Below, one piece after another: positions 48,952 through 61,979 of a stretch of DNA of 64,000 nt. A program made the translations under genes and the position numbers. The notes beneath the pieces were generated by a model that had not been told where the DNA came from, searched no databases, and was given only the letters and a program-made list of their open reading frames with translations. This stretch comes from Nocardioides sp. PD653-B2 (GTDB lineage Bacteria; Actinomycetota; Actinomycetes; Propionibacteriales; Nocardioidaceae): contig NZ_BDJE01000032.1 in assembly GCF_002117935.1 (NCBI RefSeq), positions 1 through 64,000 on the forward strand. Reading direction: 5' to 3'. Within the stretch, counting starts at the first letter, position 1, and each line of letters starts with the position of its first letter.

Positions 48952-50348
48952 TGCGCATCACCCATGTCCGTTGCCAACAGGTCGTTCTCAGTCTCGCGGC
49001 GCACGACGACGCGCGCGACCCCGTCCCGCACCGCGACCACCGGCGGCCGCAGCGCGTGGTTGTAGTTGGAGGCCATCGACCGGCAGTAGGCACCCGTGCC
49101 CGGCACGGCCACCAGGTCACCCGGTGCGACGTCACCGGGCAGGAACTCGTCCTTCACCACGATGTCACCGGCCTCGCAGTGCTTGCCGACCACGCGCGAC
49201 AGCACGGCCGGCGCCGTCGACGAGCGCGACGCGAGCGTGCAGGAGTAGTCGGCGTCGTAGAGCGCCGTGCGGATGTTGTCGCTCATCCCGCCGTCGACCG
49301 AGACGTAGGTGCGCACGGCGCCGCCGTCGAGCTGGACCGGCTTCACGGTGCCGACCTGGTAGACGGTGCACATCGCCGGGCCGACGATCGCGCGGCCGGG
49401 CTCGATGGAGAGCCGCGGCTCGGGGATGCCGAGGGCGCGGCACTCGTGCTCGACGATCTTGCTCATCTCCGTCGCGAGCTGCGCCGGGTCCGACGGGTCG
49501 TCCTGGGTCGTGTAGGCGATGCCGTAGCCGCCGCCGAGGTCCATCTCGGGCAGCGTCACCCCGAGCTCGCTCGACACCCGCGCCTGGAGCGCGAGCACCC
49601 GGCGGGCGGCGACCTCGAAGCCGGACGAGTCGAAGATCTGGCTGCCGATGTGGGAGTGCAGGCCGAGCAGGTCGATGCCGGCGGCCGCCTCGGCGCGTCG
49701 TACGGCCTCGAAGGCGTCGCCGGAGGTGATCGAGAAGCCGAACTTCTGGTCCTCGTGAGCGGTCGCGATGTACTCGTGCGTGTGGGCCTCGACGCCGGCG
49801 GTGACCCGGATCATCACCCGGGCACGCAGGCCTGTGTCGGAGGTGATCATCTCGAGCCGCGCGAGCTCGTCGAAGGAGTCGACGATGATCCGCCCGACGC
49901 CCTCGGCCACGGCGCGCCGCAGCTCGGTCACCGTCTTGTTGTTGCCGTGGTAGCCGATCCGGGCCGGGTCGAAGCCGGCCCGCAGCGCGACGGTCAGCTC
50001 ACCGTTGGAGCAGACGTCGAGGTTGAGGCCCTCCTCGGCGATCCACCCGGCGACGGCCGTGCAGAGGAAGGCCTTGCCGGCGTAGAAGACGTCGTAGGCC
50101 GAGAACGCGTCGCGGAAGGCGCGGGCGCGCATCCGGAAGTCGGCCTCGTCGAGGACGTACGCCGGGGTGTTGACCTCGGCGACCAGGTCGGGCACCGAGA
50201 GCCCGCCGACGTGCAGGACGCCGTCGACCTTGTGGGCGGTCGACGACCAGAGCTGCGGGACCAGGGCGTCGGCGTCGACGGGCTCACGCAGCCACGCCGG
50301 ACCCCGCAGGGCACCCGGGGCGTGGGCCCAACCCGCTTCGTGGGACAT
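48948..50348 (-). CDS. lysA: Diaminopimelate decarboxylase
   Basis: A 466-residue PLP enzyme making lysine from meso-diaminopimelate. The PLP Lys is in VFYAGKAFLC (about 91), the phosphate loop DLGGGYGIAY, the substrate Arg EPGRAIVGP and the cross-subunit Cys GAYCRSMAS. The N-terminal 50 residues are an actinobacterial extension (HAPGALRGPAWLREP). Start ATG 50348 lies 4 nt after argS; the longer ORF would run into argS. Confidence 0.95.
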   Translation of the reverse strand: MSHEAGWAHAPGALRGPAWLREPVDADALVPQLWSSTAHKVDGVLHVGGLSVPDLVAEVNTPAYVLDEADFRMRARAFRDAFSAYDVFYAGKAFLCTAVAGWIAEEGLNLDVCSNGELTVALRAGFDPARIGYHGNNKTVTELRRAVAEGVGRIIVDSFDELARLEMITSDTGLRARVMIRVTAGVEAHTHEYIATAHEDQKFGFSITSGDAFEAVRRAEAAAGIDLLGLHSHIGSQIFDSSGFEVAARRVLALQARVSSELGVTLPEMDLGGGYGIAYTTQDDPSDPAQLATEMSKIVEHECRALGIPEPRLSIEPGRAIVGPAMCTVYQVGTVKPVQLDGGAVRTYVSVDGGMSDNIRTALYDADYSCTLASRSSTAPAVLSRVVGKHCEAGDIVVKDEFLPGDVAPGDLVAVPGTGAYCRSMASNYNHALRPPVVAVRDGVARVVVRRETENDLLATDMGDAQ

Positions 50349-50352
50349 CCGG

Positions 50353-52017
50353 CTACATCCGCTCCGGGGCGGACACCCCGAGCAGGCGGAGGCCGTTGGC
50401 CAGGACCGTGCGGGTGGCCGCGACCAGCACGAGGCGGGCCTGGTGGAGGTCGTTGACCTCCTCGTCGCCCATCGGCAGCACCCGGCAGTTGTCGTAGAAG
50501 CGGTGGTAGACCCCGGCCATGTCCTCGAGGTAGCGCGCCACCCGGTGCGGCTCGCGCAGCTCGGCGGCGCTCGCGACCACGCGCGGGAACTCGGCGAGCG
50601 ACCGCAGCAGCTCGCCCTCCTTCTCGTGGGAGAGCAGGCTCGGGTCGAAGTCGGCGGTCGACCACTCGATGCCGAGCTCACCGGCGTTGCGGAGGATCCC
50701 GGACACCCGGGCGTGGGCGTACTGCACGTAGTAGACCGGGTTGTCGTTGGTCTGCTTGGCCCACAGGTCCAGGTCGAGGTCGATGTTGGAGTCCGAGCTG
50801 AAGCGCGCCAGCGCGTAGCGGCTGGCGTCGACGCCGATCGCGCCGACCAGGTCGTCGATGGTGACGACGGTGCCCGCCCGCTTCGACATCCGCAGCGGCT
50901 GGCCGTGGCTGAGCAGGTTGACCATCTGGCCGATCAGGATCTCGAGGTTCTTGCCGGGCACGTCGCCGAACGCGGCGCACATGGCGTGCATCCGCCCGAC
51001 GTAGCCGTGGTGGTCGGCGCCGAGCATGATCAGGCAACGGTCGAAGCCGCGCTCGCGCTTGTCGAGGTAGTAGGCGAGGTCACCGGACAGGTACGACGCC
51101 TCACCGTCGGACTTGATGATGACGCGGTCCTTGTCGTCGCCGTACTTCTCGGTGGCGAGCCAGAGCGCGCCGTCCTTCTCGTAGGTGTTGCCGAGCTCCG
51201 TCAGCCGCGCGATCGCCCGGTCGACGGCCCCGCTCTTGTGGAGGTTGTTCTCGTGGAAGTAGACGTCGAAGTCGACCCCGAAGTCGTGCAGGCTCTGCTT
51301 GATCTCCGCGAACATCATCTCGACGCCCTCGGCCCGGAAGACCTCCTGCGCCTCGGCGTCGGGCAGGTCCTTGACCTGCGGCTCCTTCGCGACGACCGCC
51401 GCGGCGATCTCGTGGATGTACTCGCCGCCGTAGCCGTCCTCCGGCGCCGGCTCGCCCTTCGCGCTCGCGAGCAGCGACCTGCTGAACCGGTCGATCTGGG
51501 CGCCGTGGTCGTTGAAGTAGTACTCCCGCGTCACCTCGGCGCCGGTCATCGTGAAGATCCGGCCGAGCGCGTCACCGACCGCCGCCCACCGCACGCCGCC
51601 GATGTGGAGCGGACCGGTCGGGTTGGCGGACACGAACTCGAGGTCGATCTTCTCGCCGGCAAACGCGTCGGAGGACCCGTACGACTCCCCTGCGTCGACG
51701 ATCTGCGCCGCCACCACGCCCTGGGCGCCGGCCGCGACCGTGATGTTGAGGAAGCCCGGACCCGCGATCTCGACACCGGCGATGCCGTCGGTCCGCTCGA
51801 GTCCCCGCTGGACCAGCTCGGCGAACGCGCGCGGGCTCAGCCCGGCCTTCTTGCCCAGCTGGAGGGCGACGTTGGTCGCATAGTCGCCGTGCCCCTTCTG
51901 GCGCGGGCGCTCCACCGTCACACTCGTCGGGACGCCGTCCGGAAGGGTGATGGCACCGTCGGTGGACAGCGTCGTCAGGACGTCGACGATCGCGGTGGAG
52001 AGCTGCTCGGGAGTCAC
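50353..52017 (-). CDS. argS: Arginyl-tRNA synthetase
   Basis: A 554-residue class I synthetase. The HIGH motif appears as PLHIGGVRW in [10 protein letters not shown], the KMSKS motif as RMSKRAG, and the C-terminal DALR anticodon domain has [23 protein letters not shown] 52017 gives the normal N-terminal tRNA D-loop domain ([14 protein letters not shown]). It is the first gene of argS-lysA-hom-thrC-thrB and is divergent from a tRNA-Arg gene. Confidence 0.96.
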   Translation of the reverse strand: MTPEQLSTAIVDVLTTLSTDGAITLPDGVPTSVTVERPRQKGHGDYATNVALQLGKKAGLSPRAFAELVQRGLERTDGIAGVEIAGPGFLNITVAAGAQGVVAAQIVDAGESYGSSDAFAGEKIDLEFVSANPTGPLHIGGVRWAAVGDALGRIFTMTGAEVTREYYFNDHGAQIDRFSRSLLASAKGEPAPEDGYGGEYIHEIAAAVVAKEPQVKDLPDAEAQEVFRAEGVEMMFAEIKQSLHDFGVDFDVYFHENNLHKSGAVDRAIARLTELGNTYEKDGALWLATEKYGDDKDRVIIKSDGEASYLSGDLAYYLDKRERGFDRCLIMLGADHHGYVGRMHAMCAAFGDVPGKNLEILIGQMVNLLSHGQPLRMSKRAGTVVTIDDLVGAIGVDASRYALARFSSDSNIDLDLDLWAKQTNDNPVYYVQYAHARVSGILRNAGELGIEWSTADFDPSLLSHEKEGELLRSLAEFPRVVASAAELREPHRVARYLEDMAGVYHRFYDNCRVLPMGDEEVNDLHQARLVLVAATRTVLANGLRLLGVSAPERM

Positions 52018-52146
52018 CGGCCCAGGGTATCGGCGTGGACACCGGGGCCTCGCATCGATATCGGGCATGGGACCGCCGAGGGCGATTGCACGTCGCTCGC
52101 ACGTCGGTTGTAGGGTGACGCGCAGCCTCCGCACAGCGGGGGTGTT

Positions 52147-52219
52147 GCCTCCGTAGCTCAGGGGATAGAGCACTGGTTTCCGGTACCAGGTGCCGCAGGT
52201 TCGAATCCTGCCGGGGGCG
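52147..52219 (+). tRNA. tRNA-Arg (anticodon CCG)
   Basis: A complete 73-nt cloverleaf: acceptor GCCTCCG with CGGGGGC (one G-T pair), D arm GCTC/GAGC, anticodon stem CTGGT/ACCAG with loop TTCCGGT (anticodon CCG, codon CGG), T arm GCAGG TTCGAAT CCTGC, discriminator G. The 3' CCA is not encoded. CGG is a frequent Arg codon in this high-GC genome. It starts 129 bases from the divergent argS. Confidence 0.95.
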
Positions 52220-52476
52220 CTTCTCACACCGGACTGGAACGCGTTTCAGAAAGCTGGGAAACGGGCTAGTCCGTCCGGGGTTACGCCGGCGGCGAAAATG
52301 ACCCGAACAGGTCTTGACCGCTCGGCCCTTTCTCGTCCCGCCCTCTCCCGCGGACGCTGCTCCCGACCGCACAATCGTGCCCGGAGCGACCCATCGGGGG
52401 ATCGCCGACATGGGATCAGCAGCCGCCACGCGACCGGGAGGACGCGGCGGCCCCGGCCACGAAAGCAGGACTGCAC

Positions 52477-53874
52477 GTGAACACCTCGTCCCTCCGCAGG
52501 GCAGTCGCAGCGACCGCCGTCTGCGCCGCCGGTCTCGCCGCCGGTCTCGCCGGCACCCTCGCCGCCATCCCGTCCGCCGACGCCGGCACGAGCGGCCACC
52601 GCGCGGGTCACCCGGTCCGGACCGACCTCGGCTACAAGGCAACCGTCTACGGCACCAAGGTGATCGTCGACGGCGTCGAGCTGCGCAACGCCAAGGAGGC
52701 GTTCGCCCAGCAGCAGTGCACCCGGGTCGCCGGCCGGCAGGTGGTCAAGAACTCGACGCTCACGATCCCCGACAACGAGCTCGTGCACGTCTCCGCGGCG
52801 TCCAGCCGGACCAACACCTACCTCGAGGACGGCGTGCACGGCGTCCGCGGCATCAGCACGATCGGTGACCTCACGCTCGGCGGCGAGTTCCAGGGCGTCG
52901 CGACGCCCACCCTGTCGCTCCAGGGCCTGACCTCGACGGCCGACAGCTTCCGCAAGAAGGACGGCACCTTCGGGCACCAGGAGACCTTCACCTTCGACGG
53001 CCTCCACATCGGCAACCTGCCCGAGCAGATCCCCCAGGAGCTCCAGGACCTCCTCGACGTCCTCGGCTCGACCACGGGTGACGTGGCGAGCCAGGTGATC
53101 CAGCTGCTGAGCGACACGACGGGCAACCAGATCGAGATCCCGGGCCTCGGCAGCATCGGCCTCGGCGGCGTGCGGTCGGGCCGGGTCGGGCCGCACTCCG
53201 CGTCCTCGGAGACCTACGCACTGCGCCTGCTGGTCAACGCGACCGGCCACGACACCGTGATCACCCTCGGCCGTGCCCGGACGACGATCGCCGAGCCCGT
53301 CCCGGCCGGTGTCTTCCACTCCCGGGCCATGGGCCTGGAGATGTTCGGCGGCAACGACCTGCTCCGCCTCGGCGGCCTGCAGGAGCAGTCGATCCCGTGC
53401 CAGGGCACCCAGGGCCAGGTCCGGCACCACCGGATCGCCGACGTGTCCGTCCTCGGCGGCCTGGTCGACCTCACCGACATCCACTACGCCCTGAGGGGTG
53501 ACCAGAAGGCCAACGGCTCGGCCCGCGGGTTCGTCTCCAGCACCATCGGCTCGCTGAAGGTCCCGAGCCTCGGCCTGGTCATCGACGGCATCAGGTCGAA
53601 GGTCACCCTGCGCAAGCCCCAGGACACGACCAAGGTCGAGCGGACGATCCGGACCGGCCTGGCGAAGATCACGCTGAACGGCGAGGAGGTCGCGCTGCCC
53701 GAGCCGGGTCAGCAGGTCGACCTCGGCGACGGCAACATCTTGGAGTACCGCATCGTCAAGCAGAACCGGCTCGGCGCCGAGGTCAAGGCGTTCCGGCTGA
53801 CCCTGCGCGACCTGATCCCGGGCGGCTCGGTCCTCGAGGTCGGCTGGGCCGGCGGCCACATCGTGCCGAACTGA
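52477..53874 (+). CDS. Secreted hypothetical protein, choice-of-anchor-P-like
   Basis: A 465-residue exported protein. The Sec signal spans about 7-36 (hydrophobic AAGLAAGLAGTLAAIP, cut near SADA). The mature part is beta-rich with repeated VxGLxST/LTLGG steps and few Cys (QQCTRVAG, IPCQGTQ). It resembles in style secreted actinobacterial proteins annotated as choice-of-anchor P, but this is a weak match from memory. There is no TM or LPxTG at the C-terminus, so it is likely released or held by wall contacts. The GTG follows AGCAGGA. The 257-base upstream gap after tRNA-Arg holds its promoter; I see no other feature in it. Confidence 0.75.
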   Translation: MNTSSLRRAVAATAVCAAGLAAGLAGTLAAIPSADAGTSGHRAGHPVRTDLGYKATVYGTKVIVDGVELRNAKEAFAQQQCTRVAGRQVVKNSTLTIPDNELVHVSAASSRTNTYLEDGVHGVRGISTIGDLTLGGEFQGVATPTLSLQGLTSTADSFRKKDGTFGHQETFTFDGLHIGNLPEQIPQELQDLLDVLGSTTGDVASQVIQLLSDTTGNQIEIPGLGSIGLGGVRSGRVGPHSASSETYALRLLVNATGHDTVITLGRARTTIAEPVPAGVFHSRAMGLEMFGGNDLLRLGGLQEQSIPCQGTQGQVRHHRIADVSVLGGLVDLTDIHYALRGDQKANGSARGFVSSTIGSLKVPSLGLVIDGIRSKVTLRKPQDTTKVERTIRTGLAKITLNGEEVALPEPGQQVDLGDGNILEYRIVKQNRLGAEVKAFRLTLRDLIPGGSVLEVGWAGGHIVPN

Positions 53875-53924
53875 CCGCGACACCCCGACGCGTCATCGAC
53901 GATCGGCCACTGCTGCTCTCCGGG

Positions 53925-54848
53925 TCAGCAGTGTTCGATCGTCGCGTCGTTCCGGGCCTCGTCGCCGAGCCGGCGAGCCTGGTCGACGTACGGCAGGACC
54001 ACGCTCGCCCCGCCGATGTCGCCGATCCCGCCCTGCACCACGCAGTTCGTGATCTTGCCCGGCTCGACCTGCGCCATCGCCTGCGCGAGCCGGAAGAGCT
54101 CGGCGGGCGACAGGTCCGTGTAGAGGTGCTGCATGACCGTGAGGACGCCTCGCTCCAGGAAGCCGGGCACGACGGACCGGGCGCGGACCCTGGCCTGGAT
54201 GCCCCGCAGCACCCGCTGCTGGTTGGCCGAGCGGTCGAAGTCGCCGCGGATCAGGTTGTGCCGGATCCGGGAGAACGCCATGGCGTCGTACCCACCGAGG
54301 TGGAGCCTGCCCTTCGGGAAGCCCTCCGGCTTGAGGTAGGTGTCGTCGAAGGCGGTCGGGTTGACCACGTCGATGCCGCCGATGTCGCCGATCATCGCCT
54401 GGAAGAACTTGAAGCGGGTGACGAAGACGTAGTCGGGCTGGATGCCGACCAGGTTGCCGACGGTCTGCCCGAGCAGCTGCGGCCCGCCGAAGTAGAGCGA
54501 GGCGTTGATCTTCTCGTAGCCGTGGCCGGGGATCGAGACCCACGAGTCGCGCGGGACGCCGATCGCCGTCGCCGCGCCGGTCCTGGTGTCCATCCCGACC
54601 AGCTGGAGCGCGTCACCACGGGAGCGGGTCATGTCCTCGCCCGGCCGGGCGTCGGAGCCGACCGCCAGGATCCAGATCACGTCGGGGGTGAGGTCGACGC
54701 CGTTCGCGCGGTCGACCTTCACCAGGGCCACCTCGGTGCTCTTCACGGCCGAGTCGGGCACCACGAAGGCCGCGACCGCGAGCACCAGACCGATCGTCAG
54801 GAGCCGGAGCGGCCGCCGGAGACGGTCCATGTTCCGTGGGGTGGTCAT
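53925..54848 (-). CDS. LytR-CpsA-Psr (LCP) family wall ligase
   Basis: A 307-residue membrane protein with one N-terminal TM (LLTIGLVLAVAAFVV) and an extracytoplasmic LCP domain, the phosphotransferase that attaches wall polymers from polyprenyl carriers to peptidoglycan. Landmarks are ILAVGSDARPGEDMTRSRGDA (Arg and Asp that hold pyrophosphate and metal), GVPRDSWVSIPGHGYEKINAS and FSRIRHNLIRGDFDRSANQQ. The C-terminal Cys of IEHC pairs perhaps with Cys of NCVVQGG. It may use lipid-linked polymers begun by the WecA encoded elsewhere in this window. Start ATG 54848 has GAAGGGGGA upstream. Confidence 0.9.
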   Translation of the reverse strand: MTTPRNMDRLRRPLRLLTIGLVLAVAAFVVPDSAVKSTEVALVKVDRANGVDLTPDVIWILAVGSDARPGEDMTRSRGDALQLVGMDTRTGAATAIGVPRDSWVSIPGHGYEKINASLYFGGPQLLGQTVGNLVGIQPDYVFVTRFKFFQAMIGDIGGIDVVNPTAFDDTYLKPEGFPKGRLHLGGYDAMAFSRIRHNLIRGDFDRSANQQRVLRGIQARVRARSVVPGFLERGVLTVMQHLYTDLSPAELFRLAQAMAQVEPGKITNCVVQGGIGDIGGASVVLPYVDQARRLGDEARNDATIEHC

Positions 54849-55441
54849 GCGTCCCCCTTCGTGACGTCGTAGCCGAAGACCCGCCAGCCGCGGTCGGTGT
54901 GGGTCAGGAACAGCCGGCCCCTCACCCGCACCTCCCGCTCGACGTCGCCGGTGGTGCGGAACCCGACGAACACCCGGGCCGTCACGCCGACGGGGTGCTG
55001 CTTCACCGCGAGCACGTCGAGCTTCACGGTGCTCTTGTGCAGCTCGACCCCGTCGATCCGGTCGCCGACGTCCTCGTTGCTCATCAGCGCGCGGTCGTGG
55101 TGCGCCTCCTGCTGCGCACCGGCGGTGAAGCCCGGCCACGCGTCCGAGAAGTCACGGCGCGGGTAGTCGCCCCCGACGTACGCCGCGTCGATCCAGCCGT
55201 CGACCACGGCGCCGACCTGGCTGGACAGCCGTTGCCGCGCGTCGCTCGGGAGCCTGCCGGTCAGGACACCGAACGACACCCGGGTCTCGACCGTCCGCTC
55301 CGTCGCGCTCGCCCCGGCGGGAGAACCGCCGTCCGGTCCTGTCCCGTCGGACCCGCCGTCGTCGGTGCACGCGCCCGATCCGAGGGCCACGAGCGCCAGT
55401 CCCGCGACCACGCGCGTCATCCGTCGAGCTCGCCTGCCCAT
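54845..55441 (-). CDS. Putative lipoprotein upstream of the LCP gene
   Basis: A 198-residue exported protein. ATG 55441 gives a basic n-region (GRRARRMTR), a short hydrophobic core and Cys in GSGACTDDGG, a marginal lipobox. A Gly/Ser/Asp linker leads to a globular domain (residues 60-198) with helices then strands (LDVLAVKQHPVGVTARVFVG, RLFLTHTDRGWRVFGYDV), the look of the NTF2-like or Mce-associated fold. Its stop overlaps the LCP ATG (ATGA), so both proteins probably act together at the wall. Confidence 0.72.
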   Translation of the reverse strand: MGRRARRMTRVVAGLALVALGSGACTDDGGSDGTGPDGGSPAGASATERTVETRVSFGVLTGRLPSDARQRLSSQVGAVVDGWIDAAYVGGDYPRRDFSDAWPGFTAGAQQEAHHDRALMSNEDVGDRIDGVELHKSTVKLDVLAVKQHPVGVTARVFVGFRTTGDVEREVRVRGRLFLTHTDRGWRVFGYDVTKGDA

Positions 55442-55618
55442 ACTCCGAAACTCCCCGCTGCCGATGCCGATCAGAGAGCAGTCTCCGTGACCGTGGTGTG
55501 GCCCGCGGCACACCACGCCGAAAAGCCACCCCGGCAGTCTGGAATTGCTGGTCCGGGGGTCTAACCTTGGCTACTGAACTACTCCCCCGCGCCCGTCCCG
55601 GAAGAGGCGAATCAAGCC

Positions 55619-59383
<3,765 letters not shown>

Positions 59384-59421
59384 CCGTTGTCGCGCGGAGC
59401 GCGCCAACGAGCACTCAGGCA

Positions 59422-59521
59422 GGTCGAGTAGGCGCGCGACCGAGGGACGAGGTCGCGACCGCCGTATCGAGACCCGTGAGTGAAGGGTCTCGATACGCTC
59501 GCTAGCGCTCGCTACTCGACC
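59422..59521. repeat. Interspersed palindromic element between kgd and the DUF6104 gene
   Basis: Outer arms GGTCGAGTAG (59422-59431) and CTACTCGACC (59512-59521) are exact complements. Inner arms CGTATCGAGACC (59463-59474) and GGTCTCGATACG (59486-59497) form a 12-bp stem with an 11-nt loop. A further 7-bp stem CGCGACC/GGTCGCG lies at 59435-59457. The GGTCTCGATACGCTCGCT motif is one I recall as dispersed through Nocardioides genomes; this needs a genome search. Confidence 0.75.
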
Positions 59522-59539
59522 AACGAGCAAGGAGGACCG

Positions 59540-59716
59540 ATGTACTTCACCGACCGCGGGATCGAGGAGCTCGACAAGCGCCGGGGTGACGAAGAGGTCA
59601 CCCTGGCGTGGATCGCCGAGCGTCTCCAGGAGTTCACCGACACCCACCCGGAGTTCGAGACCGCCGTCGAGCGGTTCGCGACCTGGCTGGCCCGCCTCGA
59701 CGACCCCGACGACTGA
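59540..59716 (+). CDS. DUF6104 family small protein
   Basis: A 58-residue acidic, helical protein starting MYFTDRGIEELDKRRGDEE and ending TWLARLDDPDD. The ATG is preceded by GGAGG at 6 nt spacing. From memory, proteins of this kind lie directly after kgd in Streptomyces and relatives, which suggests a link to the 2-oxoglutarate dehydrogenase complex; function is unknown. The repeat element separates it from kgd, so it may have its own promoter. Confidence 0.85.
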   Translation: MYFTDRGIEELDKRRGDEEVTLAWIAERLQEFTDTHPEFETAVERFATWLARLDDPDD

Positions 59717-59769
59717 CCGACGCCGGGCTTTTCGGACGTAGTGCGCCCGGGTCGTGCGACGATCCGGAC

Positions 59770-61968
59770 ATGGGATCTCCGAGACGCGCGTCACTCGCCG
59801 TCGTGGCTCTGTTCGCGCTCCTCGCCGGCCTCCTGACGGCGACCGATGCGGCCACCGCCGCCGACCCGGCCACGTTCACGGTGCGCCCGAGCGTCAACCA
59901 GCTCTACGTGCTGGACGCGACCCCGGGGCAGGGGCTGGAGCTGGTCGACGCGGCCGACGCGGTCGTCGGCAGCGGCACGGTCGACGCGGCCGGCAGCTTC
60001 GCCTGGCGCGAGCTGGACGCTGGCACCTACACCGTGCGGACGACCGGCGATCCCGTGACGGCGTCCGACCCCCAGGTGGTGACCGCCTTCGACGACCCGG
60101 CGCCCGCCCCGTCGTTCTACGACGAGCAGACCCTGGACGAGGGGTTCGGCTACCTCGAGACCCGCGACGGCACCACGCTGTCGACGAACGTCGTCTTCCC
60201 CTCGGGTGACGGCCCCTTCCCCACCGTGGTCGAGTACTCCGGCTACGACCCCAGCAACCCCGGCAACACGACGATGGCACAGCTCTTCACGAGCCTCGGC
60301 TTCGCCTATGTCGGCGTCAACGTCCGTGGCACCGGTTGCTCGGGCGGCTCGTTCCGGGCCTTCGAGCCGATCCAGAGCCTCGACGGCTACGACGCCATCG
60401 AGACCATCGCCGCACAGCCGTGGGCGAAGTTCCACCGGGCCGGCATGGTCGGCATCTCCTACCCCGGCATCGAGCAGCTGTACGTCGCGCAGACCCGGCC
60501 TCCGAGCCTCGCCGCGATCACCCCGCTGTCGGTCATCGACGACACCTACCGCGGCACCCTCTTCCCGGGCGGCATCCTCAACACCGGGTTCGCCGTCTCG
60601 TGGGCCAACGAGCGCGACGACCAGGCGAAGCCGTACGGCCAGGGCTGGGAGCAGCCGCGGGTCAACGCCGGCGACACGGTCTGTGCGGCCAACCAGGACC
60701 TGCGGCTGCAGAACCCGGACCAGCTCGCCCTGATCGAGGACAACCCCTACTACTCCGCCGAGATCGGTGACCCGATCACGCCGAGCCTGTTCGTGAACAA
60801 GATCGACGTGCCGGTCTTCATCGCCGGCGCCTGGCAGGACGAGCAGACCGGCGGGCACTTCCCCGCCATGCTCGACGACTTCACGTCCTCGCCGCACCTC
60901 TACGCGACGATGGTCAACGGCTCGCACACCGAGTCGCTGAGCCTCGGCGTCTTCGACAAGTACGCCGACTTCCTGGACCTCTACGTCGGCCGCCGGGTGC
61001 CGACCGGACGCAAGGCCTTCGTCGCCCCGATCCTCGCGCAGGCACTCACCGGCGTGGGTGGGCTCAGCCTGCCGCCGGGCACCGACTACTCCGGGATGGG
61101 CTACCGGAAGGCCCTCGACACCTATGAGTCCGCGCCCCCGATCCGGATCCTCTTCGAGGAGGGCGCGGCGAAGGGCCAGCCGTCCGGAGCGCCGCTGCCC
61201 CGCTTCGAGAAGTCCTTCAGGTCCTGGCCGATACCGAGCGCCGAGCCGAGGGCGTGGTACCTCACGTCCGGAGGCAAGCTGCACGGCAAGCCGTCCACGG
61301 TGAGCCCGGGCCAAGCCCGGCAGCGCAGCTACCGGGCCGACCCGGACGCGCTCCCCGCGACCGACTACACCGGCTCGAGCTCGGGCATCTGGCAGGCCCA
61401 CCCGACGTACGACTGGCGGCAGATCCCGGCCGGCACCGGCCTGGGCTGGATCACCGCGCCGCTGAGGCACGACGTCGTGACCGTCGGCACCGGGTCGGTG
61501 GACCTCTGGGTGCGCACCCCGGCCGAGGACACGGACCTCGAGGTCACCGTCTCCGAGGTGCGGCCGAACGGCACGGAGGTCTACGTGCAGTCCGGCTGGC
61601 TCCGGGCCAGCCACCGCAAGCTCGACGCCGCGCAGTCGACGCCGATCTACCCGGCGCACACCGACCTCGAGTCGGACGCCCGTCCGCTCCCGGCCGGTGT
61701 GCTCACCAAGGTCCGCCTCGCGCTGTTCCCGTTCGCGCACCCCTTCCGCCAGGGCTCGCGGCTCCGGATCACCGTCGACGCCCCCGGCGGGGCCCGCCCC
61801 CTGTGGGCCTTCGACACCCTCGACGGGGGCGAACGCGTCCACATCGCCACGGACCGGACGCACCGCTCGCGGCTGGTGCTGCCGGTGGTGCCGGGGGTGA
61901 CGGTGCCCGCCACGGCGCCCCCGTGCGCCTCGCTGCGCAGCCAGCCCTGCCGGACCTACCCGGGATAG
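59770..61968 (+). CDS. Secreted CocE/NonD family hydrolase
   Basis: A 732-residue exported Ser hydrolase of the X-prolyl dipeptidyl-peptidase/cocaine-esterase group. The signal is LAVVALFALLAGLLTATDAATA. A small N-terminal beta domain (about 35-115) precedes the catalytic domain: DGTTLSTNVVFPSGDGPFP, oxyanion loop VNVRGTGCSGGSF, nucleophile elbow GISYPG (Ser about 237) and the His loop VNGSHTES. The C-terminal jelly-roll domain (about 500-715) ends LRITVDAPGGARPLWAFDT. Substrate could be a peptide or ester. The final Cys-rich tail (PPCASLRSQPC) probably forms a disulfide. Confidence 0.88.
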   Translation: MGSPRRASLAVVALFALLAGLLTATDAATAADPATFTVRPSVNQLYVLDATPGQGLELVDAADAVVGSGTVDAAGSFAWRELDAGTYTVRTTGDPVTASDPQVVTAFDDPAPAPSFYDEQTLDEGFGYLETRDGTTLSTNVVFPSGDGPFPTVVEYSGYDPSNPGNTTMAQLFTSLGFAYVGVNVRGTGCSGGSFRAFEPIQSLDGYDAIETIAAQPWAKFHRAGMVGISYPGIEQLYVAQTRPPSLAAITPLSVIDDTYRGTLFPGGILNTGFAVSWANERDDQAKPYGQGWEQPRVNAGDTVCAANQDLRLQNPDQLALIEDNPYYSAEIGDPITPSLFVNKIDVPVFIAGAWQDEQTGGHFPAMLDDFTSSPHLYATMVNGSHTESLSLGVFDKYADFLDLYVGRRVPTGRKAFVAPILAQALTGVGGLSLPPGTDYSGMGYRKALDTYESAPPIRILFEEGAAKGQPSGAPLPRFEKSFRSWPIPSAEPRAWYLTSGGKLHGKPSTVSPGQARQRSYRADPDALPATDYTGSSSGIWQAHPTYDWRQIPAGTGLGWITAPLRHDVVTVGTGSVDLWVRTPAEDTDLEVTVSEVRPNGTEVYVQSGWLRASHRKLDAAQSTPIYPAHTDLESDARPLPAGVLTKVRLALFPFAHPFRQGSRLRITVDAPGGARPLWAFDTLDGGERVHIATDRTHRSRLVLPVVPGVTVPATAPPCASLRSQPCRTYPG

Positions 61969-61979
61969 ACACCGACGTC

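Noticed and set aside
52190..52480. A 96-residue frame starting inside tRNA-Arg, and the argS extension running through the tRNA on the other strand
   Set aside because: Both are translations of tRNA sequence; the tRNA fold is complete and argS has a proper GTG start at 52017.
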